Source of the DNA: an uncultured Bacilli bacterium
GTDB taxonomy: Bacteria > Bacillota_I > Bacilli_A > RF39 > UBA660
Length of the DNA stretch: 64,000 nt
Assembly (NCBI GenBank): GCA_934130005.1
Contig: CAKOXD010000004.1
Span: 1-64,000 of the forward strand
Direction: 5' to 3'
Shown here: positions 27,833 through 37,080 of the stretch, piece by piece
Layout of the letters: the number at the start of each line of letters is the position of its first letter
Numbering within the stretch: position 1 is the stretch's first letter
Program-made: the position numbers and the translations under genes
The notes under the pieces: model-generated
The model's input: only the letters and a program-made list of their open reading frames with translations
What the model was told of the DNA's origin: nothing
Databases searched by the model: none

Positions 27833-29653
27833 ATTATTTACATATAATTTATATCCATTAAAATCTATATTACTATTTGATGTATCCTCATTAGTTAATT
27901 TACTTATATAACTATCTTGTGTTAATTTTATTTTAGAATTTTTACTTAATTTTAAATTAATTTCTTTTGCACTATTAGAATTATTTATTTGTCCTACAAA
28001 ACTTGATTCATCTTCTAAATTCATAGTTAATGTTGAAATAGAATCAACTACTATTGCTCCTTCTACTTTTTCCATTTTCATATTAAGAGTTACATTTCCA
28101 CCATTAGATCCCGTAGTTCCCCATGAATCTTTTTGAATTCTTAAAAAATTTGCTGATGAATCATTATTTATAATTTCACTATTTTCTAAATTAATTGTAG
28201 CAGTCGTATTTGTTACATAAAAGGAATCACCTTTATTTGTCGTTATTTTACTATTTTTTGCAGTAAATGTTGCTTCACCTACACTAGCATCTCCACTCAT
28301 TGATTGATATAAAAATATATTTTTATATGTTGTTGATTTTCCATTTAATTTGTTATTAGTATCTGTTAAATTAGAATTAGTAATTGTAACAGAATTTTTA
28401 CCCTCTATTATAATACCTTCTGATGCTTCTGATATTAATGTTGCATTACTAACATTTATATTGGCAGTTGAATAAATTGCTGGAGATCCACTTCCTGTTG
28501 TTTTATACGTTCCACTATCAACATTTACTTCTCCTCCACCTCTATCAGTTCTAATTGCTGCACTTGATACACCACTTGTATTTATAGTTAAATTAGAAGC
28601 ATTCATAATACCTCCACCAGTTGTCATGATACCACCTGAATTATCACCTGTTGTAGTAATTTTAGAATCACTTATATTAATAGTTGTTTTATCACTTGAT
28701 GTATTATTAGTAGATATAGAACCACCATAGCTAAAAACACCATTAGCACCCTTAGCATTTGTTGTAACTTCTATATTTTTTAAAGTTAAATTTGCCTTAT
28801 CCTTAGCAAGGATACCAGCATTTGTTCCATAAAAACTTGTATTATCTGAATCTGTTGAATCACCTGTTTTAACAATTTTAGAATTAGATACTACTACATT
28901 AGTATCACCAGTTACTAATAAGGCATTTTTATTCTTTTCTGAAGAACTGTATTCCTGATCTGTAAGATTAGATTCTTCACTTATTTCTTTAGTTGCACTA
29001 TATTTTACACTTGTATTATTTGAATTATTTAAATTTTTATCTTCCATTTTTTCTTCTTTTAAATAATTTTCAGTTATTTCTTTATTTATATATGTAAAAA
29101 GTGATGTAAGTATTATAATTGATAATATATTTATAACTACTTTATCAGAGTTTTTAAATGTTTCTTTAAATGTTTTTTTATTAAAATGTGACATTATTAA
29201 ATATATTACTAATACTGATAAAATTAAACTTTCTATTAAAAATATACCATAATATTTAACTTCTATTTTATTATTTGTATTACCAGGCATAGTTGGCATA
29301 CCATTATCAGATTTTTTCTCCATCATATTATTATCTGGCACATTATCATTTTCTCTTGTAATCTCACTATCTTGTCCATTATTTAAGTTATCACTAGAAT
29401 TTTCTTTATCTTGATCATTTGAGTTGTCATTAGAATTTTCCTTATTTTGATCATTTGAATTATCCTTTGGCATTTCCATACCTTCATTACTTGAATTATT
29501 AGGTATTTCATCAGGTTTATTTGCTTCTAAATTATTACCCATATTATTAGATATATTATTATTTTTTTTCACATAATAAACTGTAAATACCATAGATATA
29601 ACTGTTAATACTACTGCTATAATCATAATTATATTTTTTAATTTTCTCTTCAT
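27818..29653 (-). CDS. Membrane-anchored beta-helix surface protein
   Basis: About 611 residues. A signal-anchor helix (about 7-27) is followed by an Asn/Ser/Asp/Lys low-complexity linker with repeated NDNSNDQ-like units, and two more membrane helices (about 140-155 and 175-190). From about 245 to the end there are repeated short strands rich in Thr, Ser, Asn and Gly (ITTTGDNSGGIMTTGGGIMN), consistent with a right-handed beta-helix like pectate-lyase or adhesin folds. No catalytic residues are evident. It lies 125 bases after a two-component system that may control it. Start is the ATG after AAAGGA. Confidence 0.75.
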   Translation of the reverse strand: MKRKLKNIIMIIAVVLTVISMVFTVYYVKKNNNISNNMGNNLEANKPDEIPNNSSNEGMEMPKDNSNDQNKENSNDNSNDQDKENSSDNLNNGQDSEITRENDNVPDNNMMEKKSDNGMPTMPGNTNNKIEVKYYGIFLIESLILSVLVIYLIMSHFNKKTFKETFKNSDKVVINILSIIILTSLFTYINKEITENYLKEEKMEDKNLNNSNNTSVKYSATKEISEESNLTDQEYSSSEKNKNALLVTGDTNVVVSNSKIVKTGDSTDSDNTSFYGTNAGILAKDKANLTLKNIEVTTNAKGANGVFSYGGSISTNNTSSDKTTINISDSKITTTGDNSGGIMTTGGGIMNASNLTINTSGVSSAAIRTDRGGGEVNVDSGTYKTTGSGSPAIYSTANINVSNATLISEASEGIIIEGKNSVTITNSNLTDTNNKLNGKSTTYKNIFLYQSMSGDASVGEATFTAKNSKITTNKGDSFYVTNTTATINLENSEIINNDSSANFLRIQKDSWGTTGSNGGNVTLNMKMEKVEGAIVVDSISTLTMNLEDESSFVGQINNSNSAKEINLKLSKNSKIKLTQDSYISKLTNEDTSNSNIDFNGYKLYVNNKAIN

Positions 29654-29764
29654 AATATCATTCCTTTCACTTATTTTATAACTTATCAATTAAATTTTTT
29701 GTCGTTTATTATCACCTTCTCCTTTACTAAAATAATAATACATAACATTTATTAAATAAAAATT

Positions 29765-29788
29765 AAAAAAAAGTTTTTTAAACTTTTT
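29765..29788 (-). terminator. Terminator after the second kinase
   Basis: Minus-strand AAAAAGTTT/AAACTTTTT hairpin followed by T, overlapping the kinase stop. Reading into the beta-helix gene would need a new start between them. Confidence 0.6.
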
Positions 29789-30968
29789 TAAATACAATTT
29801 TAAATGTTGTTATATGATTACTAGAACTTGCACTTATTCTACCATTATGATTTAAAACAATATTTTTAGCAATAGCAAGTCCTAACCCATAACGATTAGT
29901 ACTCCTATTTCTTGATTTATCAACTCGATAAAATCTTTCAAATATTTTTTCTTCATCTTCTCTTTTTATTTCTTCTCCATCATTTATAACTTTAAGAATT
30001 ATATTATTGTTTTCTAAATTTAAATGCAATTCTATAATTTTATTAGAATGTTTAATAGCATTATCAAGTAATATTTCAACTAATTGTTTAATACTATTAT
30101 CATCACATTTCATATAAATATCTTTATCAATAAAATATTTTATCTTTATATTTTTATCATATGCGATTGCATCAAATGTTAAAGCAGATAACTCAACTAT
30201 TTTAGATAAATTTCTATTTTCAAAATTAAATGTTTCTTTTTTCTCAGTAGACGCTAATTCTAATAAATCTGTTATAAGCAAATTCATTCTATCAGATTCT
30301 GCTTTAATATTATTAATCCACTTGATATCATTATTTTTTAAATAAGCATCTATACTTGCTAAAATTACAGCTAAAGGAGTTTTTAACTCATGAGAAGCAT
30401 CTTCTATAAATGTTTTTTGCTTATTAAAACTATCAATTACTGGTTTTATAATCCAATTTGTAATAAGTTTTGAAATAAATAAAAATAAAATTTCAAACAA
30501 AATAAATATTAAAATAGAAATATAAAAATATTTTAACAATATATTTTTATATTTACTATTATCTACTATTACTAAAGAATCACCTTTAAAATATGAATAT
30601 GAATAATTAGAAAAATATAAATTAGAAATATATTTATCTTTTATATTACTATTTAATATTTTAAGTGCAACACTTCTAACTTCATTAGTACTTAAACCAT
30701 TATTACTATGATTAATAACTTCTTTAATATTATCGTTTTCATCTATTAAAACAGTATATATTAAAGAATCCATAAATTTAATATCAGGTCTATCATCTTT
30801 TATATCTTTATTAAAATCATTATTTTTATTTAATGTATTTAAACTATTCATTATATTATTTTTTTGTTCAAAATAATTTTGTAAATTTAAAAGAAAAATA
30901 AAAGTAAAAAGAGATAATGTTAAAATTAAAAATATTGTATAAAATACTTTATTTTTTAATTTTTTCAT
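29778..30968 (-). CDS. Sensor histidine kinase of the second two-component system
   Basis: About 396 residues, with membrane helices at about 6-27 and 145-168 enclosing a ~115-residue extracytoplasmic sensor. The H-box is FIEDASHELKTPLAVILAS, followed by NAIKHSNK, VINDGEEI, FERFYRVDKSRNRS and YGLGLAIAKNIV. I start at the ATG after GGAGGGATAAT, 1 base beyond the regulator stop. Confidence 0.92.
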   Translation of the reverse strand: MKKLKNKVFYTIFLILTLSLFTFIFLLNLQNYFEQKNNIMNSLNTLNKNNDFNKDIKDDRPDIKFMDSLIYTVLIDENDNIKEVINHSNNGLSTNEVRSVALKILNSNIKDKYISNLYFSNYSYSYFKGDSLVIVDNSKYKNILLKYFYISILIFILFEILFLFISKLITNWIIKPVIDSFNKQKTFIEDASHELKTPLAVILASIDAYLKNNDIKWINNIKAESDRMNLLITDLLELASTEKKETFNFENRNLSKIVELSALTFDAIAYDKNIKIKYFIDKDIYMKCDDNSIKQLVEILLDNAIKHSNKIIELHLNLENNNIILKVINDGEEIKREDEEKIFERFYRVDKSRNRSTNRYGLGLAIAKNIVLNHNGRISASSSNHITTFKIVFKKV

Positions 30969-30969
30969 A

Positions 30970-31629
30970 TTATCCCTCCATTTTATATCCAAGTCCTCTA
31001 ACTGACTTTATATTTACAACTGTTCCTATAGCTTTTAATTTTCTTCTTATAAATGTTAAATATACCTCTAAATTATTAGATTCTATTTCATTATCCATTC
31101 CCCATACTTTATCATAAATTTGTTCTTTAGATAAAATTTGTTCATTATTATTCATAAAATATTCAAGTAATTTAAATTCTTTACATACAAGTTCTACTTC
31201 TTCATTATTTTTTGTACAAATTAATTTAGAACTTTTAATATCTAGTTCTAAATCCTTGTATTTTATTTTTTGGCTAAAATTATTTAATTGAACATTTATA
31301 CGAGCAATTAACTCATCTATATGAAATGGTTTAGTTAAATAATCATTAGCACCATCTTTAAAACAAGTTAACTTATCTTCAATCATTGATTTAGCTGTTA
31401 ACATAATTATTTTACTATCAATATTATTACATCTTAACTCATTTAATATTGAAACTCCATCCATATTAGGTAACATTATATCTAATATAATTAAATCATA
31501 ATTATTTTCTAATGCCTTATAATATCCATTTAATCCATCTGTTTCTATATCTACTATATAATCTTCCTCTAATCTAGATTTAATTGCATCAGCTAAATTA
31601 AACTCATCTTCAATAATTAAAATCCTCAT
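30970..31629 (-). CDS. OmpR-family response regulator (second system)
   Basis: The 219-residue regulator has the phospho-Asp in YDLIILDIMLPNMDG, TAKS, KPFHIDELIARI, and a winged-helix DNA-binding domain ending VRGLGYKMEG. First gene of the regulator-kinase operon. Confidence 0.95.
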   Translation of the reverse strand: MRILIIEDEFNLADAIKSRLEEDYIVDIETDGLNGYYKALENNYDLIILDIMLPNMDGVSILNELRCNNIDSKIIMLTAKSMIEDKLTCFKDGANDYLTKPFHIDELIARINVQLNNFSQKIKYKDLELDIKSSKLICTKNNEEVELVCKEFKLLEYFMNNNEQILSKEQIYDKVWGMDNEIESNNLEVYLTFIRRKLKAIGTVVNIKSVRGLGYKMEG

Positions 31630-31677
31630 AATATCACCATCTAAATAATAAAATACTTTTATTAAATTAAAATTAAA

Positions 31678-32496
31678 TTAATATTCATCTAAAAAACTTT
31701 TATACTTTTTATTTTTCTTAGTACCTAAAACACAATCTAAATTAATATTATCCATACTTTTAAAAATATTATCATCTACATTTTTATTTACTTTTTTCAT
31801 ATTTTTAATTAATTCTTTAATTTCACGTCTTTTACTTGTTCCATCATTTATTAAGGAACATCCTTCTGTAAATCTACAAGCACAATTTATAAATGTTAAA
31901 TCATTTGAATTTTTAAATGCTATAATATCTTCTTCTTTTACTAAGTAAAGAGGTCTTATAAGTTCAAGTCCTTCAAAATTATCACTATGAAGTTTTGGTA
32001 GCATTGTTTTAACTTCTGAACCATAAAACATTGAAAGTAAAGTTGTTTCAATAACATCATTAAAATGATGACCTAAAGCTATTTTATTACAACCTAATTC
32101 TTTTGCTTTACTATATAAAAAACCTCTTCTCATTCTAGCACATAAATAGCAAGGACTTTTATCTATTTTTTCTACTACATCAAATATATCACTTTCAAAT
32201 ATTTCAATTGGAACATTTAATAATTTAGCATTTTCTATTATAAAATTTTTATTATATTCATTATATCCTGGATTCATTACAACATACCTAGCATTAAATT
32301 TTACCTTACCATGTCTATTTAGCTCTTGAATACATTTAGCAAGCAAAAATGAATCTTTTCCACCTGATATACAAACCATTATATTATCATTTTCTTCTAT
32401 AAGCTTATACTCACTAACAGCCTTTATAAAACGACTCCATATTTCTTTACGATATTTTTTTATTATTGATCTTTCTATTTCTTTATATCTTTCCAT
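31678..32496 (-). CDS. TtcA-like tRNA 2-thiocytidine synthetase family protein
   Basis: The 272-residue PP-loop ATPase has CISGGKDS (about 43-50), the TtcA-type PCYLCARMRRG cysteine pair, ALGHHFNDVIET and a C-terminal Cys cluster (NCACRF.EGC). TtcA enzymes thiolate cytidine 32 of tRNA with an iron-sulfur cluster. Bacillota proteins of this shape are often shorter, uncharacterised relatives. The cysteine desulfurase one base upstream can provide the sulfur. Confidence 0.82.
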   Translation of the reverse strand: MERYKEIERSIIKKYRKEIWSRFIKAVSEYKLIEENDNIMVCISGGKDSFLLAKCIQELNRHGKVKFNARYVVMNPGYNEYNKNFIIENAKLLNVPIEIFESDIFDVVEKIDKSPCYLCARMRRGFLYSKAKELGCNKIALGHHFNDVIETTLLSMFYGSEVKTMLPKLHSDNFEGLELIRPLYLVKEEDIIAFKNSNDLTFINCACRFTEGCSLINDGTSKRREIKELIKNMKKVNKNVDDNIFKSMDNINLDCVLGTKKNKKYKSFLDEY

Positions 32497-32497
32497 T

Positions 32498-33616
32498 TTA
32501 TTTAAACCTCTCCATTATTTTATTAAATGTATCTAAAAATTGATTTATCTCTTCTTCTTTAGTTAAATAAGATAAACTAACTCTTATAGAAGATAAAGCT
32601 AGGGATTTATCTTTAGTTAATGCATAAACAAGTTTAGAAGGTGTACTAATAGGACAACAAGAAATTTTTGTAGAAACATAAATACCTTCATCTTCTAAGA
32701 ATTTTTGCATATCTAAAGCTTTTACATTTTTTATACTGAAATTAATTACATTTGGAATTGAATCTTCTCTATTATTTATATAAATATTATCATATTTTTT
32801 TAATTCATTTTTTATTTTATCACTTAATTTTTTTATATAATTTTGTCTTTTTTCCATATTGGATAAGGAAATAAAAAGGGCTTTTTCTATGGATGCTATA
32901 GATGCTACATCTGGAGTTCCACTTCTAAATACAGTTGTACTTCTTCCTCCATTTATTTGTGGTTTTAAACTAACTTTTTCACGTTTTATTAATATTCCAG
33001 TACTAAGTAACCCTCCAAATTTATGAGGTGCTACAGTAATTAAATCAACATCTTTATAATCTATATTAACTTTAGAAATTGCAGCTGTTGCATCTGTATG
33101 AAATATTAAATTAGGATAATTTTTTAAAAATGCCCCTATTTCTTCAATTGGTTGAACTATTCCAAGTTCACTATCAACAGAACATATACTAACAAGTATA
33201 GTATCATCTCTTACTAATTTTTTTAAATTTTCTATATCAACTAAACCATTTTTATCTACAGGTATTAATTCTACTTCAAATCCAAGTTCTTGCATAACTG
33301 ATGCAGATGCTACTATAGAATTATGTTCTAAACTACTTATTAATACATGTTTCCCATAACATTTATATCTTTCGCAAACGCCTTTAATAGCTAAGTTATT
33401 TGATTCACTTGCTCCACTTGTATATATAATTTCTTCTGGTTTAACGTTTAATTTGTTTGCTATACTTTTAGTACAATCATCTATTACTTTCTTTACTTCC
33501 ATACCTAATTTATGATTTGAATTAGGATTAGCATAATATTTTTTATTTATATTTACAAATGTATCTAATACTTCATCTTCTACTTTACTACTTGCTGCAT
33601 AATCTAAATATATCAT
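32498..33616 (-). CDS. Cysteine desulfurase (NifS/IscS-like)
   Basis: This PLP enzyme takes sulfur from cysteine. The 372-residue protein has GASESNNLAIKG, the PLP-Asp/His region (FHTDATAAISK), the Schiff-base Lys in VAPHKFGG, RSGTPDVASI and a catalytic-loop Cys in KISCCPIS. It is paired with the TtcA-like gene, so it probably serves tRNA thiolation. It has its own promoter. Confidence 0.93.
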   Translation of the reverse strand: MIYLDYAASSKVEDEVLDTFVNINKKYYANPNSNHKLGMEVKKVIDDCTKSIANKLNVKPEEIIYTSGASESNNLAIKGVCERYKCYGKHVLISSLEHNSIVASASVMQELGFEVELIPVDKNGLVDIENLKKLVRDDTILVSICSVDSELGIVQPIEEIGAFLKNYPNLIFHTDATAAISKVNIDYKDVDLITVAPHKFGGLLSTGILIKREKVSLKPQINGGRSTTVFRSGTPDVASIASIEKALFISLSNMEKRQNYIKKLSDKIKNELKKYDNIYINNREDSIPNVINFSIKNVKALDMQKFLEDEGIYVSTKISCCPISTPSKLVYALTKDKSLALSSIRVSLSYLTKEEEINQFLDTFNKIMERFK

Positions 33617-33635
33617 AAAACCACATCCTTATTTA

Positions 33636-33664
33636 ATTATAAAAATACTCTTTATTTAAGTCAA
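33636..33664 (-). promoter_or_regulatory. Promoter of desulfurase-ttcA-like operon
   Basis: TTGACT (33659-33664), 17-base spacer, TATAAT (33636-33641), minus strand. Confidence 0.8.
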
Positions 33665-33672
33665 TAAAAATT

Positions 33673-33721
33673 AAAAAAAACTTTATTAGAATTTAAATTT
33701 TATATTCTCTAATAAAGTTTT
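33673..33721 (-). terminator. Terminator after the kinase-like gene
   Basis: Minus-strand arms AAACTTTATTAGAGAA and TTCTAATAAAGTTT followed by eight T, spanning the stop codon. Confidence 0.8.
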
Positions 33722-34439
33722 CTTTATGCTTTGTTTTATTTAATAATTTTTTTGCTTCACTTAAATTTGTAATATTATAATCCATATATTCATTTATACA
33801 TTTTTTAAAGCTTTTTAAGAATAGATTAATATCTATATTTTTATCCTCATACAATTCATTTAAATATTTATTGCTAGCAACAAATTCATCAAAATATGTA
33901 TCTACTAAAAATAATTTTATTCCCATATTAAAATTGTTTTTATTATGTTGTAGTAATTTATCATACTCTAATTCTGTAAAATTATATTCATCAAAATCAA
34001 TAATACTTATTTTACCATTACCATACATAATATTATATAAAACATCAAATGTTTTAATTTTATAGTTACTTATTTTTTCTATATCTATATTTACTCTAGA
34101 TACAGCACATATAAAGTTATCTAAATTTATATATAAAGGACTTATTTTATCAATAGTTTCGCCTAATACTTTATCTTCTATATATCCTATTATTCTATCA
34201 TTTAATAGTATTATATCAGATGAAAATATATAAGTATCATTTTTACAATCTTTGAATCTTAAAATTTCTTCTTCTTTAAAATTACAACATTCATAAAATT
34301 CTAAATCAAATATATCATGATATATCTTTATACATTTATCTAATTTAGAATCATAATAAACAACCTTTTGTAACCCTTGACCAAGCCTTTTTAATCTGCT
34401 TATATAACTAAAATATTCTTCATTATTTTTTAATTTCAT
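33693..34439 (-). CDS. Protein-kinase-fold protein of unknown role
   Basis: The 248-residue protein looks like a compact kinase fold: a glycine-containing start (RLGQGLQKVVYY), a possible ATP-Lys in DKCIKIYHD, and IKTFDVLYNIMYGNGKISIIDFDEYN, where IDFDE resembles the DFD/DFG metal motif. The typical HxDxxxxN catalytic loop is not obvious (FDVLYNIMYGNG stands in its place). Target unknown. It diverges from a DUF3883 gene. Confidence 0.6.
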   Translation of the reverse strand: MKLKNNEEYFSYISRLKRLGQGLQKVVYYDSKLDKCIKIYHDIFDLEFYECCNFKEEEILRFKDCKNDTYIFSSDIILLNDRIIGYIEDKVLGETIDKISPLYINLDNFICAVSRVNIDIEKISNYKIKTFDVLYNIMYGNGKISIIDFDEYNFTELEYDKLLQHNKNNFNMGIKLFLVDTYFDEFVASNKYLNELYEDKNIDINLFLKSFKKCINEYMDYNITNLSEAKKLLNKTKHKENFIREYKI

Positions 34440-34464
34440 AATATTTTCCCTTCAATTTCTGGTT

Positions 34465-34493
34465 ATTATATAATAATTATTTTTTTATGTCAA
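34465..34493 (-). promoter_or_regulatory. Promoter of the kinase-like gene
   Basis: Perfect TTGACA (34488-34493), 17-base spacer, TATAAT (34465-34470), minus strand. It is interleaved with the divergent promoter at 34497-34525. Confidence 0.88.
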
Positions 34494-34496
34494 AAT

Positions 34497-34525
34497 TTTA
34501 CTTTTTATTATTTTAGTGCTATTAT
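34497..34525 (+). promoter_or_regulatory. Promoter of the DUF3883 gene
   Basis: TTTACT (34497-34502), 17-base spacer ending in TGC, TATTAT (34520-34525), then AGGGGG before the ATG. Confidence 0.7.
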
Positions 34526-34553
34526 ATGAAATAAATTTTTAGGGGGATATTTT

Positions 34554-35624
34554 ATGAAAGAAGAATTTTTAAAATGTTTAAACGTCATTTATAAGGATTT
34601 AATAAATGGTAATCTAATAAGTAATAATAAAGCTGCTGAATTTGTAAAAAATTATATTTATTATAATCCTAATGATAATGATGTAATTACTATTAAAAAT
34701 TGGATTACTAATAATTATCAAAAAATACTTTTAGATGATAATTTTATAAATGTATTAGGTCAACCGGATGATTTAAAATATAGAAAAGTTGAGGAAATAT
34801 ATAAACACTTACCTTTTTTTCATAATCACACAAATTATATGCCAAATTTTTATAAATTAATTAACACTCCACCTGAACATTATGGAAATATTCCAAATCT
34901 GTATAATGCAATATATTGGCTGTCTAAAGAACAAAATAATTGTTTTATAAAAAAAGATCAAATAGAAAAAATTAATCAATTTTCAAGTGAAAATAGAGCT
35001 TTATTTTATAATAAAAATGTGATTAATATTTATGATGATTTCGACACCGAATGCTTAAATTATAAAACAGCATTTCAAAATAATGAAAGTGATGATTTTA
35101 AAAAATTTAAAGAAGAAATTCTTTCTGATGAATTAATTTATGGAAGAAAATATACTGGAAATATAAACAGTGATTATGCTAAAAAAAAGCTTGGAGTTAT
35201 AGGTGAAATCTATATATATAATATTTTAAAACAAAGTAACATAACTGATATTAGATTTACTGCTAGAGATCTTGGAAATGGGTTCGGATACGATATTTAT
35301 TATAATCATATAGAAAATAATATAATCTATGAAAATTTAGTTGAAGTTAAAACAACTAGTCTTATTGAAAATGATTATTTTTATATGTCTGAAAGAGAAT
35401 ATGATATAATGATGAGTACTCAAAATAGATTAAATTCTAATTATTATATTGCAAGAGTATTTTTAAATAATTCAAATAATTTACTTACTTATAATATGTT
35501 ATTTTTTAATAATAATAAATTTAGAAGTATAAATAGTGATTTAGAATATGAATTAGAAGAGCAAAATAATGGTTCTTATTATTTTAAAAGAATTACAAAA
35601 GAGAAAAAATTAACTTTGAATTAG
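34554..35624 (+). CDS. DUF3883 domain protein, candidate nuclease
   Basis: The 356-residue protein has an unrecognised helical N-terminus (1-200). From about 205 it carries a DUF3883-type domain: KKKLGVIGEIYIYNILKQ, then GNGFGYDIYY and LVEVKTTSLIENDYFYMS. The Asp of GYDI and the EVK of LVEVKTT fit a PD-(D/E)xK-like metal site. Such domains are frequent in restriction and other defence proteins. It stands alone with its own promoter and terminator, just left of the integrated element. Confidence 0.78.
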   Translation: MKEEFLKCLNVIYKDLINGNLISNNKAAEFVKNYIYYNPNDNDVITIKNWITNNYQKILLDDNFINVLGQPDDLKYRKVEEIYKHLPFFHNHTNYMPNFYKLINTPPEHYGNIPNLYNAIYWLSKEQNNCFIKKDQIEKINQFSSENRALFYNKNVINIYDDFDTECLNYKTAFQNNESDDFKKFKEEILSDELIYGRKYTGNINSDYAKKKLGVIGEIYIYNILKQSNITDIRFTARDLGNGFGYDIYYNHIENNIIYENLVEVKTTSLIENDYFYMSEREYDIMMSTQNRLNSNYYIARVFLNNSNNLLTYNMLFFNNNKFRSINSDLEYELEEQNNGSYYFKRITKEKKLTLN

Positions 35625-35627
35625 CTA

Positions 35628-35657
35628 AAAAAATAGTTGAAAAACTATTTTTATTTT
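35628..35657 (+). terminator. Terminator after the DUF3883 gene
   Basis: Plus-strand AAAAATAGT/ACTATTTTT hairpin followed by TTATTTT. Confidence 0.7.
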
Positions 35658-35658
35658 A

Positions 35659-35684
35659 CAAAAAAAGTACTGAATATCAGTACT
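35659..35684 (-). terminator. Terminator after the lipoprotein gene
   Basis: Minus-strand GAGTACTGA/TCAGTACTT hairpin with seven T, about 30 bases after the stop. Confidence 0.75.
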
Positions 35685-35710
35685 CAAATATGGTCAACAT
35701 TTTATAACTA

Positions 35711-36295
35711 TTATTTAAAACCTAATCCACTAAAGAATTTTAAATTTCCATCTTTTCCAAATGATGCAGTTACATTACTACTACCATCTTCTGCTACCCA
35801 AACGTATTTGTTCCAAGAACTAACTTCAATAAGAGTTCCATCAACATTTCCAACAGACTTTTTAAATTCTTCATAACTTATTCCATCATTAATTCTAGCT
35901 TTTACATCTGATAAATTTTCAAGTGTGACTTTTTTGTTTTTTAAATCTTTTTTATCATATTCTAGTTTTATTGTAGATACTTTATCATTATAAAATGATA
36001 CTGTGATTTTTTTATCATTGCCAAAATCATATTCATATTTATCGAAATTACTACTAGTTGTATTTTCAAGCTTAGTAGCTTCAAATCCAACAATTTCATT
36101 TAAATCTTCAAGTGTATTATCCAAAGACATCTTTGTTAAACATTCATAATAAGAACATTTTGATTTTACTGTTTGTTGTGTATCATTATTTTTATTACTT
36201 TCATCTTTTTTATTATTTTCTTTTGTATTTGTACATCCAACTATACAAGCAAATGAAAATAAACATGTTAACCCTATCAATATTTTATTTTTCAT
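35711..36295 (-). CDS. Secreted lipoprotein of unknown function
   Basis: The 194-residue protein has a signal peptide MKNKILIGLTCLFSFA and lipobox CIVGC (lipid-modified Cys at 21), then a Lys/Asn/Glu linker. The folded part has two similar-looking halves (MSLDNTLEDLNEIVGFEATKL around 75-95; ISYEEFKKSVGNVDGTLIEV around 138-157). This duplicated pattern resembles the small BLIP-like/SmpA-type fold seen in Bacillota lipoproteins; the fold is inference. Confidence 0.75.
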   Translation of the reverse strand: MKNKILIGLTCLFSFACIVGCTNTKENNKKDESNKNNDTQQTVKSKCSYYECLTKMSLDNTLEDLNEIVGFEATKLENTTSSNFDKYEYDFGNDKKITVSFYNDKVSTIKLEYDKKDLKNKKVTLENLSDVKARINDGISYEEFKKSVGNVDGTLIEVSSWNKYVWVAEDGSSNVTASFGKDGNLKFFSGLGFK

Positions 36296-36424
36296 ATTAT
36301 ATCCTCCTAAATTAATTATACATTATAATATGTCATTTGTATATGATTTATTTTTAAATTTATAATTTTTTATTTTAAAACAAATTCTATAGACATAAAT
36401 AATGTAATTTCTTTAATATGAAAT
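36296..36424. other. Gap upstream of the lipoprotein gene
   Basis: AT-rich. It holds an AGGAGG site and two TATAAT-like boxes (about 36318-36335) for the lipoprotein gene. Otherwise nothing recognised. Confidence 0.4.
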
Positions 36425-37072
36425 CTATTCTTTTATTTTCTTTTTTTGTATTCCTTCTACCTCGAAATACATTATACCTTTATCAAAATCACGTCCTCTA
36501 TTTTGTTCATCAGCATTTTGTCTACATTTATCTTTAATACTTTGATCTAATTTTGACATTTCTGTTGATGATACAGAAATTTTTGAAATAGGTTCACATT
36601 TTGAAACAGCAGAATATTTATTTAACTTAGTTTTCTTAAAATTACTAAATGATAACTTAGATATTTCCTCATCATATAATTCTTTATTATTAATATATTT
36701 ATTTAAACTTTCAATATAGTACTTTAAGAATTTAAAATTATAATTATATTTTTTATCATTATTTAATTCATCCTTGGTATATTTAGAAGAAATTAACCAT
36801 CTTAATGATAATTCGTCTAATTTTTTTTCTGATTCATATTTTACTTTATTTAATTCTTCTTTAGATAAATTTTTTATATCATCATAATTTAATATAAAAT
36901 TTTTTTTCATAAAATACTGAGATGCTTCTTCACTTTTATATCTTAACAAGTTAAATCTTACAGAATAAGAAACATCCCATATAGTTATACTATAAATATT
37001 ATCTGGTAATGAACCTAAAAATTCAAGATCCTCTTTTTCAATAAAACATACTCCATTTCTAATTATTTTCAT
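36425..37072 (-). CDS. Unknown 215-residue protein
   Basis: I do not recognise it. It begins MKIIRNGVCFIEKEDLEFLG, is charged and helical in the middle, and ends in a basic tail (IQKKKIKE). There is no membrane segment or catalytic motif. It lies 8 bases after the five-cysteine gene, so the two are probably one operon. Accessory surroundings suggest mobile origin. Confidence 0.6.
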   Translation of the reverse strand: MKIIRNGVCFIEKEDLEFLGSLPDNIYSITIWDVSYSVRFNLLRYKSEEASQYFMKKNFILNYDDIKNLSKEELNKVKYESEKKLDELSLRWLISSKYTKDELNNDKKYNYNFKFLKYYIESLNKYINNKELYDEEISKLSFSNFKKTKLNKYSAVSKCEPISKISVSSTEMSKLDQSIKDKCRQNADEQNRGRDFDKGIMYFEVEGIQKKKIKE

Positions 37073-37080
37073 TTAAATAC

